Shown here piece after piece: positions 46,535-59,225 of a DNA stretch of 64,000 nt (within the stretch, counting starts at the first letter, position 1; each line of letters begins with the position of its first letter). The position numbers and the translations under genes were made by a program. This stretch comes from Diogma glabrata (Eukaryota > Arthropoda > Insecta > Diptera > Cylindrotomidae), in the NCBI GenBank assembly GCA_963693315.1, contig OY856186.1, positions 298,350,452-298,414,451 of the forward strand. The letters run 5' to 3'. The notes under the pieces are model-generated. The model ran no database searches and was not told where the DNA came from. It saw only the letters and a program-made list of their open reading frames with translations.

Positions 46535-47365
46535 TATACTATATTTTGAGTTAATTTTTTATTTTAATTTTGTTCAGAGTAGAGTTTATATAGTTTCTTG
46601 TTTGGTGGAGCAATCGTTTTTTGCAGCAATTACAGCCAATCGCTGTTAGAGTGCATATAGTTGAACTATTTGTGTCATAGAAACCTTGTTATCGATATAA
46701 TTGGTATGCAACACTGTTTTGGCTTTTTGGCTAGGACGTTAGACAGACCGACATATTTAAACTGAAATAAATAATCATATAAATTGGAATATGTACCATT
46801 ATTTGATGAGACCGGGAATTTAGTTAACGATGGACCTATTTCGATTTCTACTCTTAAATAAGAATTTTCAATGTCTAAAGAAATTCCATAAAATGATTTG
46901 TTATTCTATTTCGGTAACTGCCCTATTTAAGTTAAAGTCGAAACCAGCTTATAAGACTTTTTATAAATGTTGTACTGTTTTATAAATGTTGTACTTTGTT
47001 GTATAAATGTTGTACTTTGAATATTTTATTAGTTCATGCGATTTTTATGAGCATACAACAAAATTTATATACAAACAGTTTTTATAGAAAACATAATTAT
47101 AATCTTGTTTTTTTTTTATTTAAATGGGGTTGCATATTGAAATTATGTGATGAAAATATAATTAAAAAGAAAGAAAGATAGAAAATTTTAGTAAGTAGTT
47201 GGATCTAATTGTGTAATCGGTCAGTATCGAAATTTAAATGAAATAGATATTGTGAAAGTTTTTATAATTTTGTGGGTATAAAAAATGTATTAACAAATAA
47301 TTATGTATTAGCAAAAAATATTATTTTATTAAGATATGATATAATTTTTATCACCTCAATAAACA
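46535..47365. other. AT-rich stretch with a short tandem repeat
   Basis: Three copies of TATAAATGTTGTACT(TTG) lie at 46959-47019. No gene is seen. The 61-codon frame at 46996 is A/T-driven. Confidence 0.5.
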
Positions 47366-47368
47366 AAA

Positions 47369-47646
47369 ATGGCAGGAACATTATTTGAAGATATTTTTAA
47401 TATAAAACATATGGATCCAGAAAGTAAAAAGTTTGAGCGTGTTAGTCGATTACATTGTAAATCCGAATCTCTTAAAATGGATTTAATACTGGATATACAT
47501 TTGTGGCTATATCCCATGGAATTGGAGATAAATTTCGTTTGGTATTGGCAGCTACCTCATTACACCAAGATGTAAAACCTCATAGTGGTGAATTTAATGC
47601 AAAAGACACCGAAGGAACAAGAACTGATAGTTGTGTTCGTTCATGA
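47369..47646 (+). pseudogene. RPB8 (RNA polymerase subunit ABC14.5) pseudogene
   Basis: Starts [20 protein letters not shown], then [20 protein letters not shown] and WLYPMEL, plainly the N-terminus of RPB8, a shared small subunit of RNA polymerases I, II and III (about 150 residues in full). A one-base loss at about 47523 shifts the frame; in the new frame [12 protein letters not shown] and GTRTDS carry on the family pattern to about 47633, after which homology stops. So roughly residues 1-90 remain. No intron is visible in the part present. The 3' end runs into a pair of local repeats. Confidence 0.85.
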
Positions 47647-47768
47647 AAACGGTTTCGAAGAAAGCGAAACCGTTCTTTGGCCATCCCGGTTATTGCATTA
47701 CCGGTTATTAAACGAAGTGTTTGTTTAAGAAAACGACTCCGAAGAAACCGAAACCGTTGTTTTACCAT
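47631..47768. repeat. Two ~55-bp direct repeats, period ~83 bp
   Basis: GAAAACG....CGAAGAAA and CGAAACCGTT.TTT..CCAT occur from 47631 and again from 47714. Hairpin potential exists between CGGTTTCG and CGAAACCG. It abuts the point where RPB8 similarity is lost. Confidence 0.6.
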
Positions 47769-47829
47769 ACCTATTTTTGGAAAAAAGTTCTGAAAAATTA
47801 GATCGGGTGTGGGTTCAGAAGAATTTGGT

Positions 47830-48500
47830 TTTATTTATATGAATAATATTTGTAGACTACGAGTAATCGTATTAATATTATTAGTAAGTTGTATTAAGAA
47901 AAAACTGTTATTGATTACACAATTTTTTATATTTCCCAATATATATATTTCGCTAAGTTAGCATCCTTAAGGATTATCTTTTAACAGCTGAAATTTTATA
48001 TTTTTGAAAAATACCAAATCAAATATAATTTATCGCATTCGCGTGTGTATTCCCAACATTAATAGTATTTCTTCGGGTCGTTAAATCTGACATTATTTCA
48101 AACATTTAAGACTCTAGGGTCTTAAGTTTCTGCTGTGTAATAATAAACTGCCTTACCTTTCTTCTTGTATAATAGCAAATCTGATGCTTCGATAGACTTG
48201 ATAACAAAAGGTCCATCCAACACTTGATTGAAACAATAAGAAATACAAAATAAGATTCAATAGTTTTATTCAAGACTCTCACATTTATTAAAAGCCGTAA
48301 TTGTACTTGTACATAAATGTTGATCAAAGTAAAAAAAACTTTTGTTTTAGTTTTTCGTATAAAAATTAAATGAACAATTCTCCATTTTTTCGAAAGAGAT
48401 GCCCTCTGAAATAGCCTGGCATCATTGCATTAAGCAACTCTTCAACAATATTCCAAGAATCTCTTCCGTCATCCACGGTATCATTTCCCGTACGAACACA
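47830..48500. other. AT-rich non-coding stretch
   Basis: No gene could be supported; it separates the RPB8 pseudogene from the recombinase gene. Confidence 0.4.
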
Positions 48501-48506
48501 TTGTTG

Positions 48507-49808
48507 CTATTTTTGCTGTATGTACTTTTGGCTAGCTTGGTCTACCACGCGAATCAATTCGTCCTCATCTATTCCGATATCGGAAAAGGTATCGAACGTA
48601 GACGGTACACGATTCGGTATTTGGTTAATGACCGAAGACGAATCAGCAACATTCATTGAAGATGACGTTTGTCCAACAGAACCATTGAGTGTAGATGACG
48701 ATTGCGCAACATGGAGCGAAATACCATCGTTGACTGTCGATGACGTTTGTGCGAAAACAGATGATGTGATCATGTCGCCGGTTCGTTTTTTATAGTGCAA
48801 GGAATCTTTGGAATTGTATAGTCTCGCACAATTATCGTTCCGCCATCCTCCATGTCGCATAATCGTCTCCATGTCTGCTCCACTATTCGCCAATATTGTT
48901 GCTGATGTTCGATGGAACGAATGACCTGTAATGAAAAAATGCAGAATTCAGCTGACATAACCACAAATAATTTAATGATAATCACCCACCTGTGTATCGC
49001 GCTGGATTTTCCAATTTCAGGAACTCAGCCATTTTTCGTGGCATTTCAGAAATCTTGTTTTTTCCGATAAATTGGGTTGTGCACTTCCCTTTCTGGAAAT
49101 TGACGAAAAATCGACCATCAAAATTTTGCGAACGAAGATCAATGTATTGTTGAACGATTCCAAAAAATATGCCAACAATCGTGAACGAGCGTACGATTTT
49201 CGTTTTTGTTTGTAGCAGCCGCACTAGGAACAAATCTCCATGCTTTTCCACGTCAGCCATGGTAAGTCTTACGATTTCGTCTGTTCTGCATGCTCCGCAG
49301 ATTCCAAAAATGCAGACCACCTGAAACAAAATAGAAAAATATTTGAGCTTACGTTTAATTGAAAATAATTTAAAATATAAGCAAATATGCCCACAATTCA
49401 ACTTACTTTCACGTCCAACCAATATCTATCATCCGCTTCCATAATAAATTTTTGGATCTGCTTTTCGGTGAAAACCTCTGCGCTTACAGATTTATAGCCA
49501 CTCGACTTCTTCAAGTACGCCTTAACTTGGAAATATCCATTGATGTTCAAATCCTCGTGCGAACGCAATATGGCCTTTAACATTGAGAAATAGGCCCACA
49601 TGCTCGTCGGTTTGCATTTTTTTTACTGTCCATTTCTTGGAAATATGCCAAAATGAGATCCATTTTGCTAGTCCTTGAATGATTTGTATATTTTCAAATA
49701 ATTTTGCTTAGATTTTTCTGGTAGCAAATCTAATGTTGCCATTCGCGCATTTTCCATCAATTCTATTGGCATTTCTTCGTCCACATTGATCAAATCACTC
49801 ACATCCAT
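48507..49808 (-). pseudogene. Crypton-type tyrosine recombinase, near-complete, three exons
   Basis: The start at 49808 opens MDVSDLINVDEEMPIELMEN, then LPEKSKQNYLKIYKSF. A stop/frameshift and a slip in an A-run follow (about 49610-49665), then MWAYFSMLKAILRSHEDLNI, the SAM-like core-binding domain, to WLDVK at a GTAAGT donor (49407). Exon 2 (49320-48990) has the catalytic Arg in GACRTDEIVRL. Exon 3 (from 48925) has GHSFHRTSATIL (HxxR), MRHGGW and the nucleophile-type Tyr in CARLYNSKD, so R, HxxR, H/W and Y are all kept. A Ser-rich tail with SSSTLNG/SSSMNV-type repeats ends at 48507. Cryptons move by site-specific recombination. Only the N-terminal lesions disable it. Confidence 0.8.
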
Positions 49809-50021
49809 TTTTTCGTTTATGTTTTTTTTACACTTCACACTTCAATGTTTTTTGAAGAACTAAATTACGTAATTACAAAAACGCAATGCCAACAAAAAAT
49901 ATTGCAAAGCTGGCTGCATTTTTTTTGTTCTAGCAATATTACCGATAAAGCAGACTTAACGTACGACGAACATATACGATGTATATTGTTGTACTGTTTG
50001 CGCTTATGCAATAAAATAGCA

Positions 50022-50138
50022 TATTGTAGCAGGGTTTACAGCTCACAGTAATACCTTGTGGATATTACAAAACTCGTTACACTCGTATTTGTAATACCCA
50101 CACGGTATTAATGTTCGCTTTAAAACCTTGCTACAATA
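50022..50138. repeat. Imperfect palindrome B, 213 bp upstream of the recombinase start
   Basis: TATTGTAGCAGGGTTT pairs with AAAACCTTGCTACAATA; inside, TAATACC.TGTG pairs with CACGGTATTA and TATTACAAA with TTTGTAATA. The centre is ACTCGTTACACTCGT. Confidence 0.7.
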
Positions 50139-50139
50139 A

Positions 50140-50720
50140 TATACTATAAACAAATAGAAAGCATAATATTTTTTAAAACAAAATTGATAAAAAAATGTTT
50201 AGAAAACCTGGCAAGAGGTATTGTGTTTTTTCAGTTAAAATTTAAGGAAGTTAAACATTTTTAAACTGCATATTTGAATAACGATGAGAACATTGGTTGA
50301 ATATTATCATTCATCAATAAATTTTAATCTGAATTTTCTATATGGAAGCTTCTAGCCCTGGGCCCACGTCGATTTCATTAGATGATTACCGTGTGAACTA
50401 GCTCCGTATGAACAATTTTCAAATGTATGCTCATATTACATCTAACTGTGTATAGTCCTCACGATATTTTATCTCTTCACAATTGTCGAGCTTTACTTAT
50501 TGCTTGTATCATTAATAGAGATTTTGTTTTGAAGCGAATATATATGTATATTTTGGTAGTAAGTTATGTTTTTTACACTCACCACCATTGAACCACAAAT
50601 GGTCATTTGTAGTTTTCACTTTAACTATTAATCGTTGATAAAACACGGCTAATGTGGCGAACTCTGCCAATTTATTTTTGAATTTTTTTTATTTCTAAAA
50701 TGGGGGCTGAAACATGGACT
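50140..50720. other. AT-rich non-coding stretch
   Basis: No gene or repeat could be supported between palindrome B and the Penelope-like remnant. Confidence 0.4.
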
Positions 50721-50729
50721 TTTGTCGTT

Positions 50730-51480
50730 ATTGATTAAAATTTCTTCGTTTGCCTGTTGGATGTTGTAAGATTCTTTTATTTCTAGTTCCTGTTGCCGCG
50801 AACTGAGTGTACTAGTTTTAAATTGCTATTGTTGATTTCGTGGTTGTGATTTATGATGTGTTGGAATACTGCTGATTTATCATAATTGGCGTTTACATTT
50901 GTATGTTTCATAAACCTTGTTATGATTTGCCTTTTAAAAGAGTCAATATATTTCTTACTGCATCCTGAACAACTGATCTCATATACCCCATTTTGGTAAT
51001 GTCGTGGGATTTTATCTTTATTGCTGGTAGATAATTTTTAATTTTGGTTTTTGGTATTACCTTTATTGTGTGGCTATTGAATATGTGTTGCATCTTTGTA
51101 AAGGTTCGCAGGTCAAATCAAAACTAACCTTTTTCCTATTTTTTTCCGTGGCTAATGTCAATGCTGTTGTGCCTTTGTGTATTAACCTTTTTCTTTGTAA
51201 CTTTCCTTATAAGGATTACAATGTGGAGACTATATATTAAAGCCATTAACTTTAGCGATCCGCTTAATGTTTTCTTCCTCTTTTGCCATAACATATTGTG
51301 CTGAGTGAAATGTTTATAAAACAATGTACCATACTTCTGATTGCTGCCACTTTGTGTTGCCATGGTTGATTAGAATCTAATGTTATGAAATGATCTATGG
51401 TTTTAGGTTTCCTGTAGATGTTCAGTTCTGCTTACTCTTCCATTGTTCCGGATGATCTAGAGACGGAAGCTTTCCTTTAT
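50730..51480 (-). pseudogene. Penelope-like element 3' part with GIY-YIG
   Basis: On the minus strand GVYEISCSGCSKKYIDSFKR and QIITRFMKH form a GIY-YIG nuclease with the family's CxxC insert (the YIG of the motif reads YID here). Upstream, FTKMQHIFNSHTIKVIP and TKIKNYLPAIK fit the linker after the reverse transcriptase. Penelope-like elements use this nuclease to nick the target. The frame shifts more than once; reverse transcriptase motifs were not seen. Confidence 0.68.
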
Positions 51481-51489
51481 TATTAATGT

Positions 51490-52490
51490 TTTTATTTAAT
51501 TTTTACTGTGTTCAATTAAACCCATAAGAATAAAATTCAATTTAATTTTGATTCTTCTTTGATTCTCAACATAACTAAATTATATTCAATATTATTATGA
51601 ATTAATTAATGTTAATTAATTAAATAAATGTTCTTTACTCACAAGGCTTAAACTGCATCCATTCTGAATCAGGAAAGTAAAATTTTTGCCTAAAGGTGAT
51701 TGTACATTTTTTACTGATCATTGAGTTTTCCAATTCCAACAATCGTATCATAAAATATAAACTAAAACACGAAGTTTACAAATAGCGTTATACTTACAAA
51801 ATGTAATTATAAAAAAAATGTGTCTATTGTTTAATCTAATGTGTTTTTAAATAAATTTCATTAATGTTTCATAACGTTTTCGCAATGTGTAACAATAAAC
51901 AGGAAATACTGTAGTATAATTTGTTTAGCAATAAAAATTTTATTCATCTGCAACGAAAGATAATATTTTTTTCTACTTCAAGCTACAAAAATGTCATTTT
52001 AATATATATAGTAAAACCTATGTGAAAGGGAAACTTTTTCTAAGTAGTGACTGAAAATGTTTTCAGTCACTAGGACTGAAAGTAAATAAGTTTCAGTGGT
52101 CGCCTACAGGTGGTGGTTATTTAAAGGATTGAATATTTTAAATTAAAACAATAATTTATGTTGATAAATTATTGTAAAATAATTCCACAAAACAATCTTT
52201 AATAAGTATATAGTATTTATTCGACGCGTTTCGAATGTTATACATTCATCTACGGGTACAAAAAATATATAACTAAATATAAATAAAAAACAAATATTCA
52301 TATTAAAAATTTTGAATGAAAAATGGCACACTAACATTTTATGAATTAAATAGTTTAAAATAATTTGTATACATATAAAATTTACTTGTTATTAGGAAAA
52401 ATATGATATGTTGATCAAAATATTATGAATGAAATATAAATGAATTGAGTTTTTTGAATGGAAATTTACAAAATTGAATTATACAAGATA
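51490..52490. other. AT-rich stretch with one perfect hairpin
   Basis: AGTGACTGAAAATGTTTTCAGTCACT (26 bp, 52046-52071) is a perfect palindrome within a sequence that may be a short DNA-element end (AGTAAAACCTATGTGAAAGG at 52011). No gene is seen. Confidence 0.5.
52220..52256 (-). ncRNA. Hammerhead-ribozyme-like motif downstream of a Penelope-like element
   Basis: On the minus strand: ACCCGTAGATGAATG, loop TATAA, then CATTCGAAACGCGTC. This has the order GATGA - stem II (AATG/CATT) - CGAAA - self-complementary ACGCGT - C, as in the minimal hammerheads of Penelope-like elements. The first core residues (CTG of CTGATGA) are altered to GTA. A clear stem I was not found, so self-cleavage is unproven. 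Confidence 0.35.
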
Positions 52491-52496
52491 TTTAAA

Positions 52497-53780
52497 TTAA
52501 ATAATAGTTGGTCGTTTAAAATTAAATTTGGAAATTTTTTGAAAGGTTTTTAAAATTTCAAACTCTTCTAAAGAATCCATTAAAAAACATTTGTTACATA
52601 AATGCAATGGTTCTAAATTTTGTTCGAAACTGGTGTAGTTATGGTTATTATCATTTAAACGATTTGCAAAAAGTGAATTTAAATTTTGTTTATTTATGTT
52701 CATTGGAATATGTTCTTTGAATCTTTCTAAAAAACTTCTTCCTGTTTGCCCTATATAAAATTTGTCACAGGTATCACATTTGATTTTATAAATTCCAGAA
52801 CATGACTTCAAATTGATGTTAGATTTTGGTTTTAAAATTTTATATAAATTATTTTTGGTTCTAAATGATATCGAATAATTGTGTTTTTTGAAATGATTTC
52901 TTATGATTTTTGGTAACAAGTTAGTATACTCCATTGAAATATATTTGATGTTTGTATCATTATTATTTGAACTTTTTAACTTATTTAAACATTTAGAAAA
53001 TAACTTATCAATAAATTTTGAATCATAACCATTATCTGAAGCAATAAATTTGATTGTATTTAATTCATCTTGCAAATTTGAAATATTTAGTGGTATATTT
53101 AGAAGGCGATAAATGAGAGAATTATATGCTGCAGCTTTTTGTGACTCTGGATGATGTGATGTATGAAAATGTATTGTTATGCTAGTAGTACATAGTTGGT
53201 TTTCGAAAAATTTTGTATTCAAATTGATTATTAATTTTTAAAATGGTTAAATCTAAAAAATTTATTGAATTATTGTCTTCAATTTCAAGGGTAAATTTTA
53301 TATTTGGATGGATACTATTCATGTAATTATTAAAATTTTGTATTTGTCGAGAAGTTCCATTAAACAAAATGAAGGTATCATCTACATATCATGAATATGA
53401 AATTAATAGATTTTGTTGTATGTTTAAATTTGAAAATATGAATTTGTTCTCAAAATTATTTAAGAAGATATCAGCTAGTAATCCACTTAAAGGAGAACCC
53501 ATTGCAAGACCTTTATCTTGAATAAAAAACTTATCATCAAAAGTAAAATAATTTTGTTTTAAAATAGCTCGAATTAAGTTGATTAAATCTTTAATTTTTA
53601 AATTATCTAAAGTGCCAGTATTGATTAAATTTTCTTATAAAATATTAATTGTTTCATCAATAGGTATGTTTGTATACATATTTGTTATGTCTAAAGATAA
53701 CATTTTGTATTGTGAAAATAATTTGATCTTACTAATTTTCTCAATCTAATTCAAATAATTTTTAATTGATTTGAGATTGA
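52497..53780 (-). pseudogene. Penelope-like element: reverse transcriptase plus GIY-YIG
   Basis: Blocks on the minus strand, 5' to 3': MLSLDITNMYTNIPIDETIN; KGLAMGSPLSGLLADIFLNN; YVDDTFILFNG; INFLDLTILK; then a linker, CSGIYKIKCDTCDKFYIGQT with GRSFLERFKEH (GIY-YIG with CxxC). These are the RT catalytic blocks and nuclease of a Penelope-like retroelement, which copies itself by target-primed reverse transcription. The 241-codon open part is 53222-52497. Stops occur near 53635 (before ENLINTG) and before YVDD (53389), and frames break near 53220. The N-terminus is missing above 53780. Confidence 0.85.
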
Positions 53781-53789
53781 ATTTGATTT

Positions 53790-54235
53790 ACTGTTTCTGT
53801 TGTTGTTTCGGTTGCTGTGTTTATTTCTGTCAATATCGCAGTATTTTGAAGGGATTGAATATTTTGAATATTTTGATCGAATCGAAACTAATCATTATAT
53901 CAATTGTGTGTAATTAATTAATTAAACTAATAATGAGTGTGTTTTTTTTTCTATATCGAAGAAATCGGAGCGATAAAATAAAATTTGTATCAGATATATC
54001 ATATAATTTTTTCCTCCGACAATTAACTGTCAGATATAAAATATATTCTCTGAGTTCTTTCCGCCAAAAAACAATAAAAGAATTTATTAAATAAATAAAT
54101 AAATTTTATTAAAAAATTTATTTTTATTTGTTTTTAATTGAAACTTTACCTACAATTTTTTAAATTTATACTTTGAACGATGACTTCCTGTAATATCGGT
54201 TAAAGTTTTTAGAGAAAATATATGAACTATTTTCA
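53790..54235. other. AT-rich non-coding stretch
   Basis: No gene is seen. Confidence 0.4.
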
Positions 54236-54244
54236 TTATTCATA

Positions 54245-55010
<766 letters not shown>

Positions 55011-55091
55011 TTATATTTGCAAGCGTAGAAAAAATAGCGTTTTTTATTTTTTTCTCAATTTCAACGCTAAGCTGTTACTATCAGTAGTAAT

Positions 55092-55256
55092 TTCCCGAGG
55101 GCGGTAATAACTCTCGAAATAATGTTTTGCCAAAAATTTCGAAAGCAAGTATATTGGTAATAAATAGCACGAGACCGTAGGCCGAGGGCTATTATCAATA
55201 TCACTTGCATAAGTAATTTCCCAAAAAATTATGAGAATTTATCACCGAACGAGGGG
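55092..55256. repeat. Imperfect palindrome C
   Basis: Inner arms GCAAGTATATTGGTAATAAA (from 55144) and ATTATCAATATCACTTGC (to 55208) surround ACCGTAGGC. Outer arms CCCGAGGGCGGTAATAACTC and ATTTATCACCGAACGAGGGG extend the symmetry. The reverse-strand centre CCTACGGTCTCGTGCT nearly equals the centre of palindrome D (CCTACGGTCGTGCT). Confidence 0.65.
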
Positions 55257-55465
55257 AAAAAATTGGAAAAATTTTCAAATTAATTTCCTTAACATTTAAG
55301 AACATCACTTTGATAGCTTAACCGTCGAAATTAATCGGTAAATTTAAATAATTTAGATATCAAAATTAGGGTTTTCTTAAACTTAAAACTTATAATATAA
55401 AAATTTTCTAAATTTATCAATAGAATTAATTGAGTCAGTCACATTATTTTAATGTAAATACATAC

Positions 55466-56005
55466 CTTTATATCTAAATACTGTTCATTCGGAGCGTTGT
55501 TTAAAAAATTTGTAATGTGATCTGGTGATAAAACCTTAGACTTTTTATTTCGGAACCCCGTTCCTTCTTTCTTTAAAAATGCTATTGATTTTTTTATAAT
55601 CAGCAATGTTGATATTGTGCAGAAGATTTAGCTTACTTGCAGAAGATTTAGCTTTTATCATTGAATATTGGGACCACAACGTGGAGGATTTCCATGTCTT
55701 AGCAAGCTCAATGAAATAGGCAAGCATAGTCCTTTCCGAAAAAGACTTAGTTTGATGTTTTACTTGCCAACTACGAAACTTATGATATGCTAAATCATAT
55801 TTTTTTTTGATAAAGTAGGAACTAAATTTTCCATACCTTCTTCTGCAGCTCTTATTAGCTCTGGAGGGATCGATATTTCTATTCATGAAAATGTAATTTT
55901 ATTATTAACACTTGTAATATTAATTATGTATATTTTTGTTGGAATACTAATTTTGTAAAAATAATTATGTATATGTATTTAATTATATTTACCTGAATTT
56001 TCCAT
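55466..56005 (-). pseudogene. Second Crypton-type recombinase, N-terminal half only
   Basis: A 13-nt first exon (56005-55993, MENS plus one base) splices over a 114-bp GT...AATAG intron to IPPELIRAAEEGMENLVPTL, then KKKYDLAYHKFRSWQVKHQT, MLAYFIELAKTWKSSTLWSQ and YSMIKAKSS, the core-binding domain of a tyrosine recombinase. After a frameshift at an A-run (about 55577) it reads KKSKVLSPDHITNFL and ends YLDIK at a GTATGT donor (55466), the same splice site as WLDVK in the 48507-49808 gene. The catalytic exons are not found downstream. The two copies are clearly related but well diverged, so they are different families or old copies. Confidence 0.72.
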
Positions 56006-56089
56006 AATTGAAGTTTTATTTCTTACTTTTTTTTATAGATTTTTATTTAAATTCAAATGTACGGTAAGCGTATGACTGTAGTTGAATTG

Positions 56090-56205
56090 CTATGTTTATA
56101 TTTTTAAAATTTCGAAGAATATATTATACTGTTGATAGATGGCGTCTGTCATAGTCGGATTTCTATGTTTATATTTTAAAAATTTCGATGAATATATATT
56201 ATAGT
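56090..56205. repeat. Tandem duplication, 73-bp period
   Basis: CTATGTTTATATTTTTAAAA and TTTCGAAGAATATATTATA recur 73 bp later as CTATGTTTATATTTTAAAAA and TTTCGATGAATATATATTAT. Confidence 0.75.
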
Positions 56206-56331
56206 ATTTTAAGAACAAAGCTTCAAATTAAGATGACCAACTTTATTTAAATTTAAATATCTTAAATTTGTTAAATAATTTATATAATCAACGATAAGTT
56301 CAATAAATTTTGTACATTTGTTACAAAAAAT

Positions 56332-56444
56332 AGTGTGTATTTCTAGTGCGAATGCGTTTTCCCAACGCGAGTTATTGCAGCACTCCCTACGGTCGTGCTG
56401 CAAACTAACTCTTGTTTGGAAAACGCATTCGCACTAGTAATACA
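56332..56444. repeat. Palindrome D, ~330 bp upstream of the second recombinase start
   Basis: GTGTATTTCTAGTGCGAATG and GCGTTTTCC pair with GGAAAACGCATTCGCACT and AGTAATAC; further in, GAGTTA pairs with TAACTC and GCAGCAC with GTGCTGC. The centre is TCCCTACGGTC. Confidence 0.8.
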
Positions 56445-56449
56445 ATCTA

Positions 56450-57730
56450 CTATTTACATTTTGTCACTTTAAAGTTTATGTGTAATAATTTTAAAAACTA
56501 AAGAAAAATTCCAATAACTTTTTTAATGTAAAATAAATCTTTCAATATCCGTTTTGAAAACAATGCTTTTATTAATTGAATTCTGTTAGTGTTTAAATCT
56601 GTAATATACTCCAAAAATAAAAAAAATATAATGAACTCCAACCACATAAATTTAAAAATCGTTCCTTGCTCGTTGTTTTTTTTGACTAAACATTTTATTT
56701 TTGTTTTCTTCTATTTTTATTAATTCAGTGATTGCCGTCTATGTTCCTTTTTCTTACCATCATCTCATACGATATTGAAAAACACAATAAAATGGAATTT
56801 TTTTCTTCTCTTATTTTGTAAAAATTATACGATTGGGTTTTCGTTCATATTAAATTAAAGTCATAAAAAACCCACAAAATTATTAAACAAAAATAAGGTT
56901 AAAAAACAGCAAAAAACTAAAATTAAATTATATAAATTGAATGCAGTTGAATGGAATGTAAGCTGCATTTTATTTACCAAACTGAAGTTTCAATAGCATT
57001 TATCCAGTTTGAAATATAACTAAATCACTATTAGGTTTTTTCTGTTACTGGTTCAATATATCCACATTAATATATACTTAAAATGTTGGTAAACATTAAT
57101 ATCTATTTAAAATGGTTGTCGAAAGACATGATCTGCTTGTTACAATATTTAAGATATTCGGATTGATGTTACCTTTGTTGGTTATGTAATCTTCATCTAA
57201 AATAATTTGGTTCAGATTGGTAGCGTTAAAATTAGATACATTACAATACTTTGTCTTCTTAGTTTTTAAACTTTTCCAAACGTATTTTGAAATTGCTATT
57301 CGTTTTTCTTGCCCGTCGGTAGACGACTACTTTATCAATATAAAAACAAAATAAAAATCCAAAGATGATCTGTGTATAGAGTCGGTCAATACTGAAGGAA
57401 CTTAACTCAGCTAAACCTTTAAATTTATAGAAGAGTTTATATTGTAAAAATTGAGTTATATAAGACTAGCTTAGATTTTATAAGGTGGTTTAGTACATGA
57501 TTAAGATACAGATGTCAATACAAGAATTTTGACTTAAGCAAAAGAGCTTGAGCTTCTTACTCCTAAATCGAAAAACGTATTTTCTTACAAATTTAATTTT
57601 TTCTTCAAAGTAGCTTTCCTTCGTATTAAAATAAATTATTTTTGTGAATGGTTTGTACAATTATGCAAGTTTTGTTATTAAAATAAATAAAAACAATGAC
57701 GAAAAATTACTAATTTGCTGTTTTTGCATA
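56450..57730. other. AT-rich non-coding stretch
   Basis: No gene is supported; possibly the 5' part of the Jockey-like element begins toward the end. Confidence 0.4.
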
Positions 57731-57734
57731 TGAA

Positions 57735-59225
57735 ATGAAAACTGGTAAGCTAGTACTCACTGACAATATTACTGCATTGATTCGCCTACCTAACACTACG
57801 AAACGACAGTGGCTCAGATCTAGGAATCCATATAACAAATCCATAATCAACAGCCTAAACTCCGAAATTGGGATCGAAATCTTCAAGCTATTAAATGGCA
57901 AAACAGACAAAAATCTTGCTAAAAATTCAAAACAGTATTGAAAAACCAATAAAAACTGGAAAAACAAACACACTTCGATTCCACCTCTCCAAAATCCCGA
58001 TAATACTCAACCTAGACTTTTTTTAACTAGCGAAAAACTGGAGTTTTTTTCAAAAACATTCTCGTAAACATACTCATCATCTACTAATTCCACACAAGAT
58101 CATGTATTACAATCAACAATAAAATACATTGATAGTGCTATTCACAGCATGGATAACCTAGATTTAAAAACAAACAATGAAATTCGCAGCATTATAAGTA
58201 AAGGCCGACCATTTAAAGCCCCTGGATCGGACGAAATACCCAATATTTTATTAAAGCGACTTCCCGAGAGGAAGGAATTAATATCATTAGAGTTATCACA
58301 AACAGTTGTCTAAGCCTTGGCTATTTTCCTGCTTGTTGGGAAGTAGCAAAAGCCGTACCCATACTTAAACCAGGTAAAGATCATACTTTGACCAGCAACT
58401 ATCGACCTATAAGTCTGATTTCGTCGTTAAGTAAAATTCTTGAGTATGTTTTAAAGACTCGATTGGTTGAGTTTGTGAACGATAATAATATATTTATTAA
58501 GTAACAATTCGGATTTAGAGCGGAACCCTCAACATTCGGATTTAGAGCGGAACACTCATCAAATACACCGAGTTCTTAATTATATCAAGAATAATCAAAA
58601 ACTAGGCAAATCCACAGGAATGGTTCTGCTAGATTAAAAAAATGCTTTCGACTCGGTATGAATTGATGGCTTTATACATAAACTACTATGTGCAAAATTC
58701 CCCTTGTATCTCATAAAAATTTTAAAATCATTCCTTTATGAAAGGTTTCTGTACCTCTATATTGGGAACATCTCCTTGACATTTCCAAAAAAAGCTGGAG
58801 TACCACATGGGTCAGTTTAAGCCCATTACTCTTTAACGTCTACTTGAATGACATTTGCAAATCCACAAACTGTGAGACTGCTATAAATCATGTCGTTTCT
58901 AAGTGTGATAAACTATTTAAGTCCTTTTATCCGGTGTGAATAAAAAAAAGGTTCAATAAACTTTTCCAATAAACTCTTAGTTTATAAATCGATGATACTA
59001 ACTGCAATACTTTATGGAGCCCCAATTTGGTAGGATAGTGCTTCCTCACACAAAAAGCGTTTACAAGTAGCACAAAACAAATTCCTTAAATGGATTCTTA
59101 AAAAAAATGTTAGATATAAAACAGTAACCTTGCATGAAAGAACCAATATGAAACTTGTCTGTCAATATGCAAGTGTAGCTCGGACGAGATATTTAACTAA
59201 ACTACCTACTATTAGTATAATAGCC
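57735..59225 (+). pseudogene. Jockey-like non-LTR retrotransposon ORF2, decayed
   Basis: Order on the plus strand: a linker helix region (ITALIRLPNTTKRQWLRSRN), GRPFKAPGSDEIPN (RT motif 0/1), a frame-shifted NYRPISLISSLSKILE, FGFRAEHSS, GMVLLD.KNAFDSV, KAGVPHGSV, and ILYGAPIW with HKKRLQVAQNKFLKWILK at the thumb. This is the reverse transcriptase of a Jockey-type LINE; the endonuclease domain is missing (5' truncation). Many stops and indels are present, and a 26-bp local duplication (ATTCGGATTTAGAGCGGAAC) sits at 58507-58556. The 3' region runs to a poly(A) at 59978-59993. Confidence 0.8.

Noticed and set aside
58507..58556. A short tandem repeat as a regulatory element
   Set aside because: It is a local 26-bp duplication inside a dead reverse transcriptase, most likely a replication slip.
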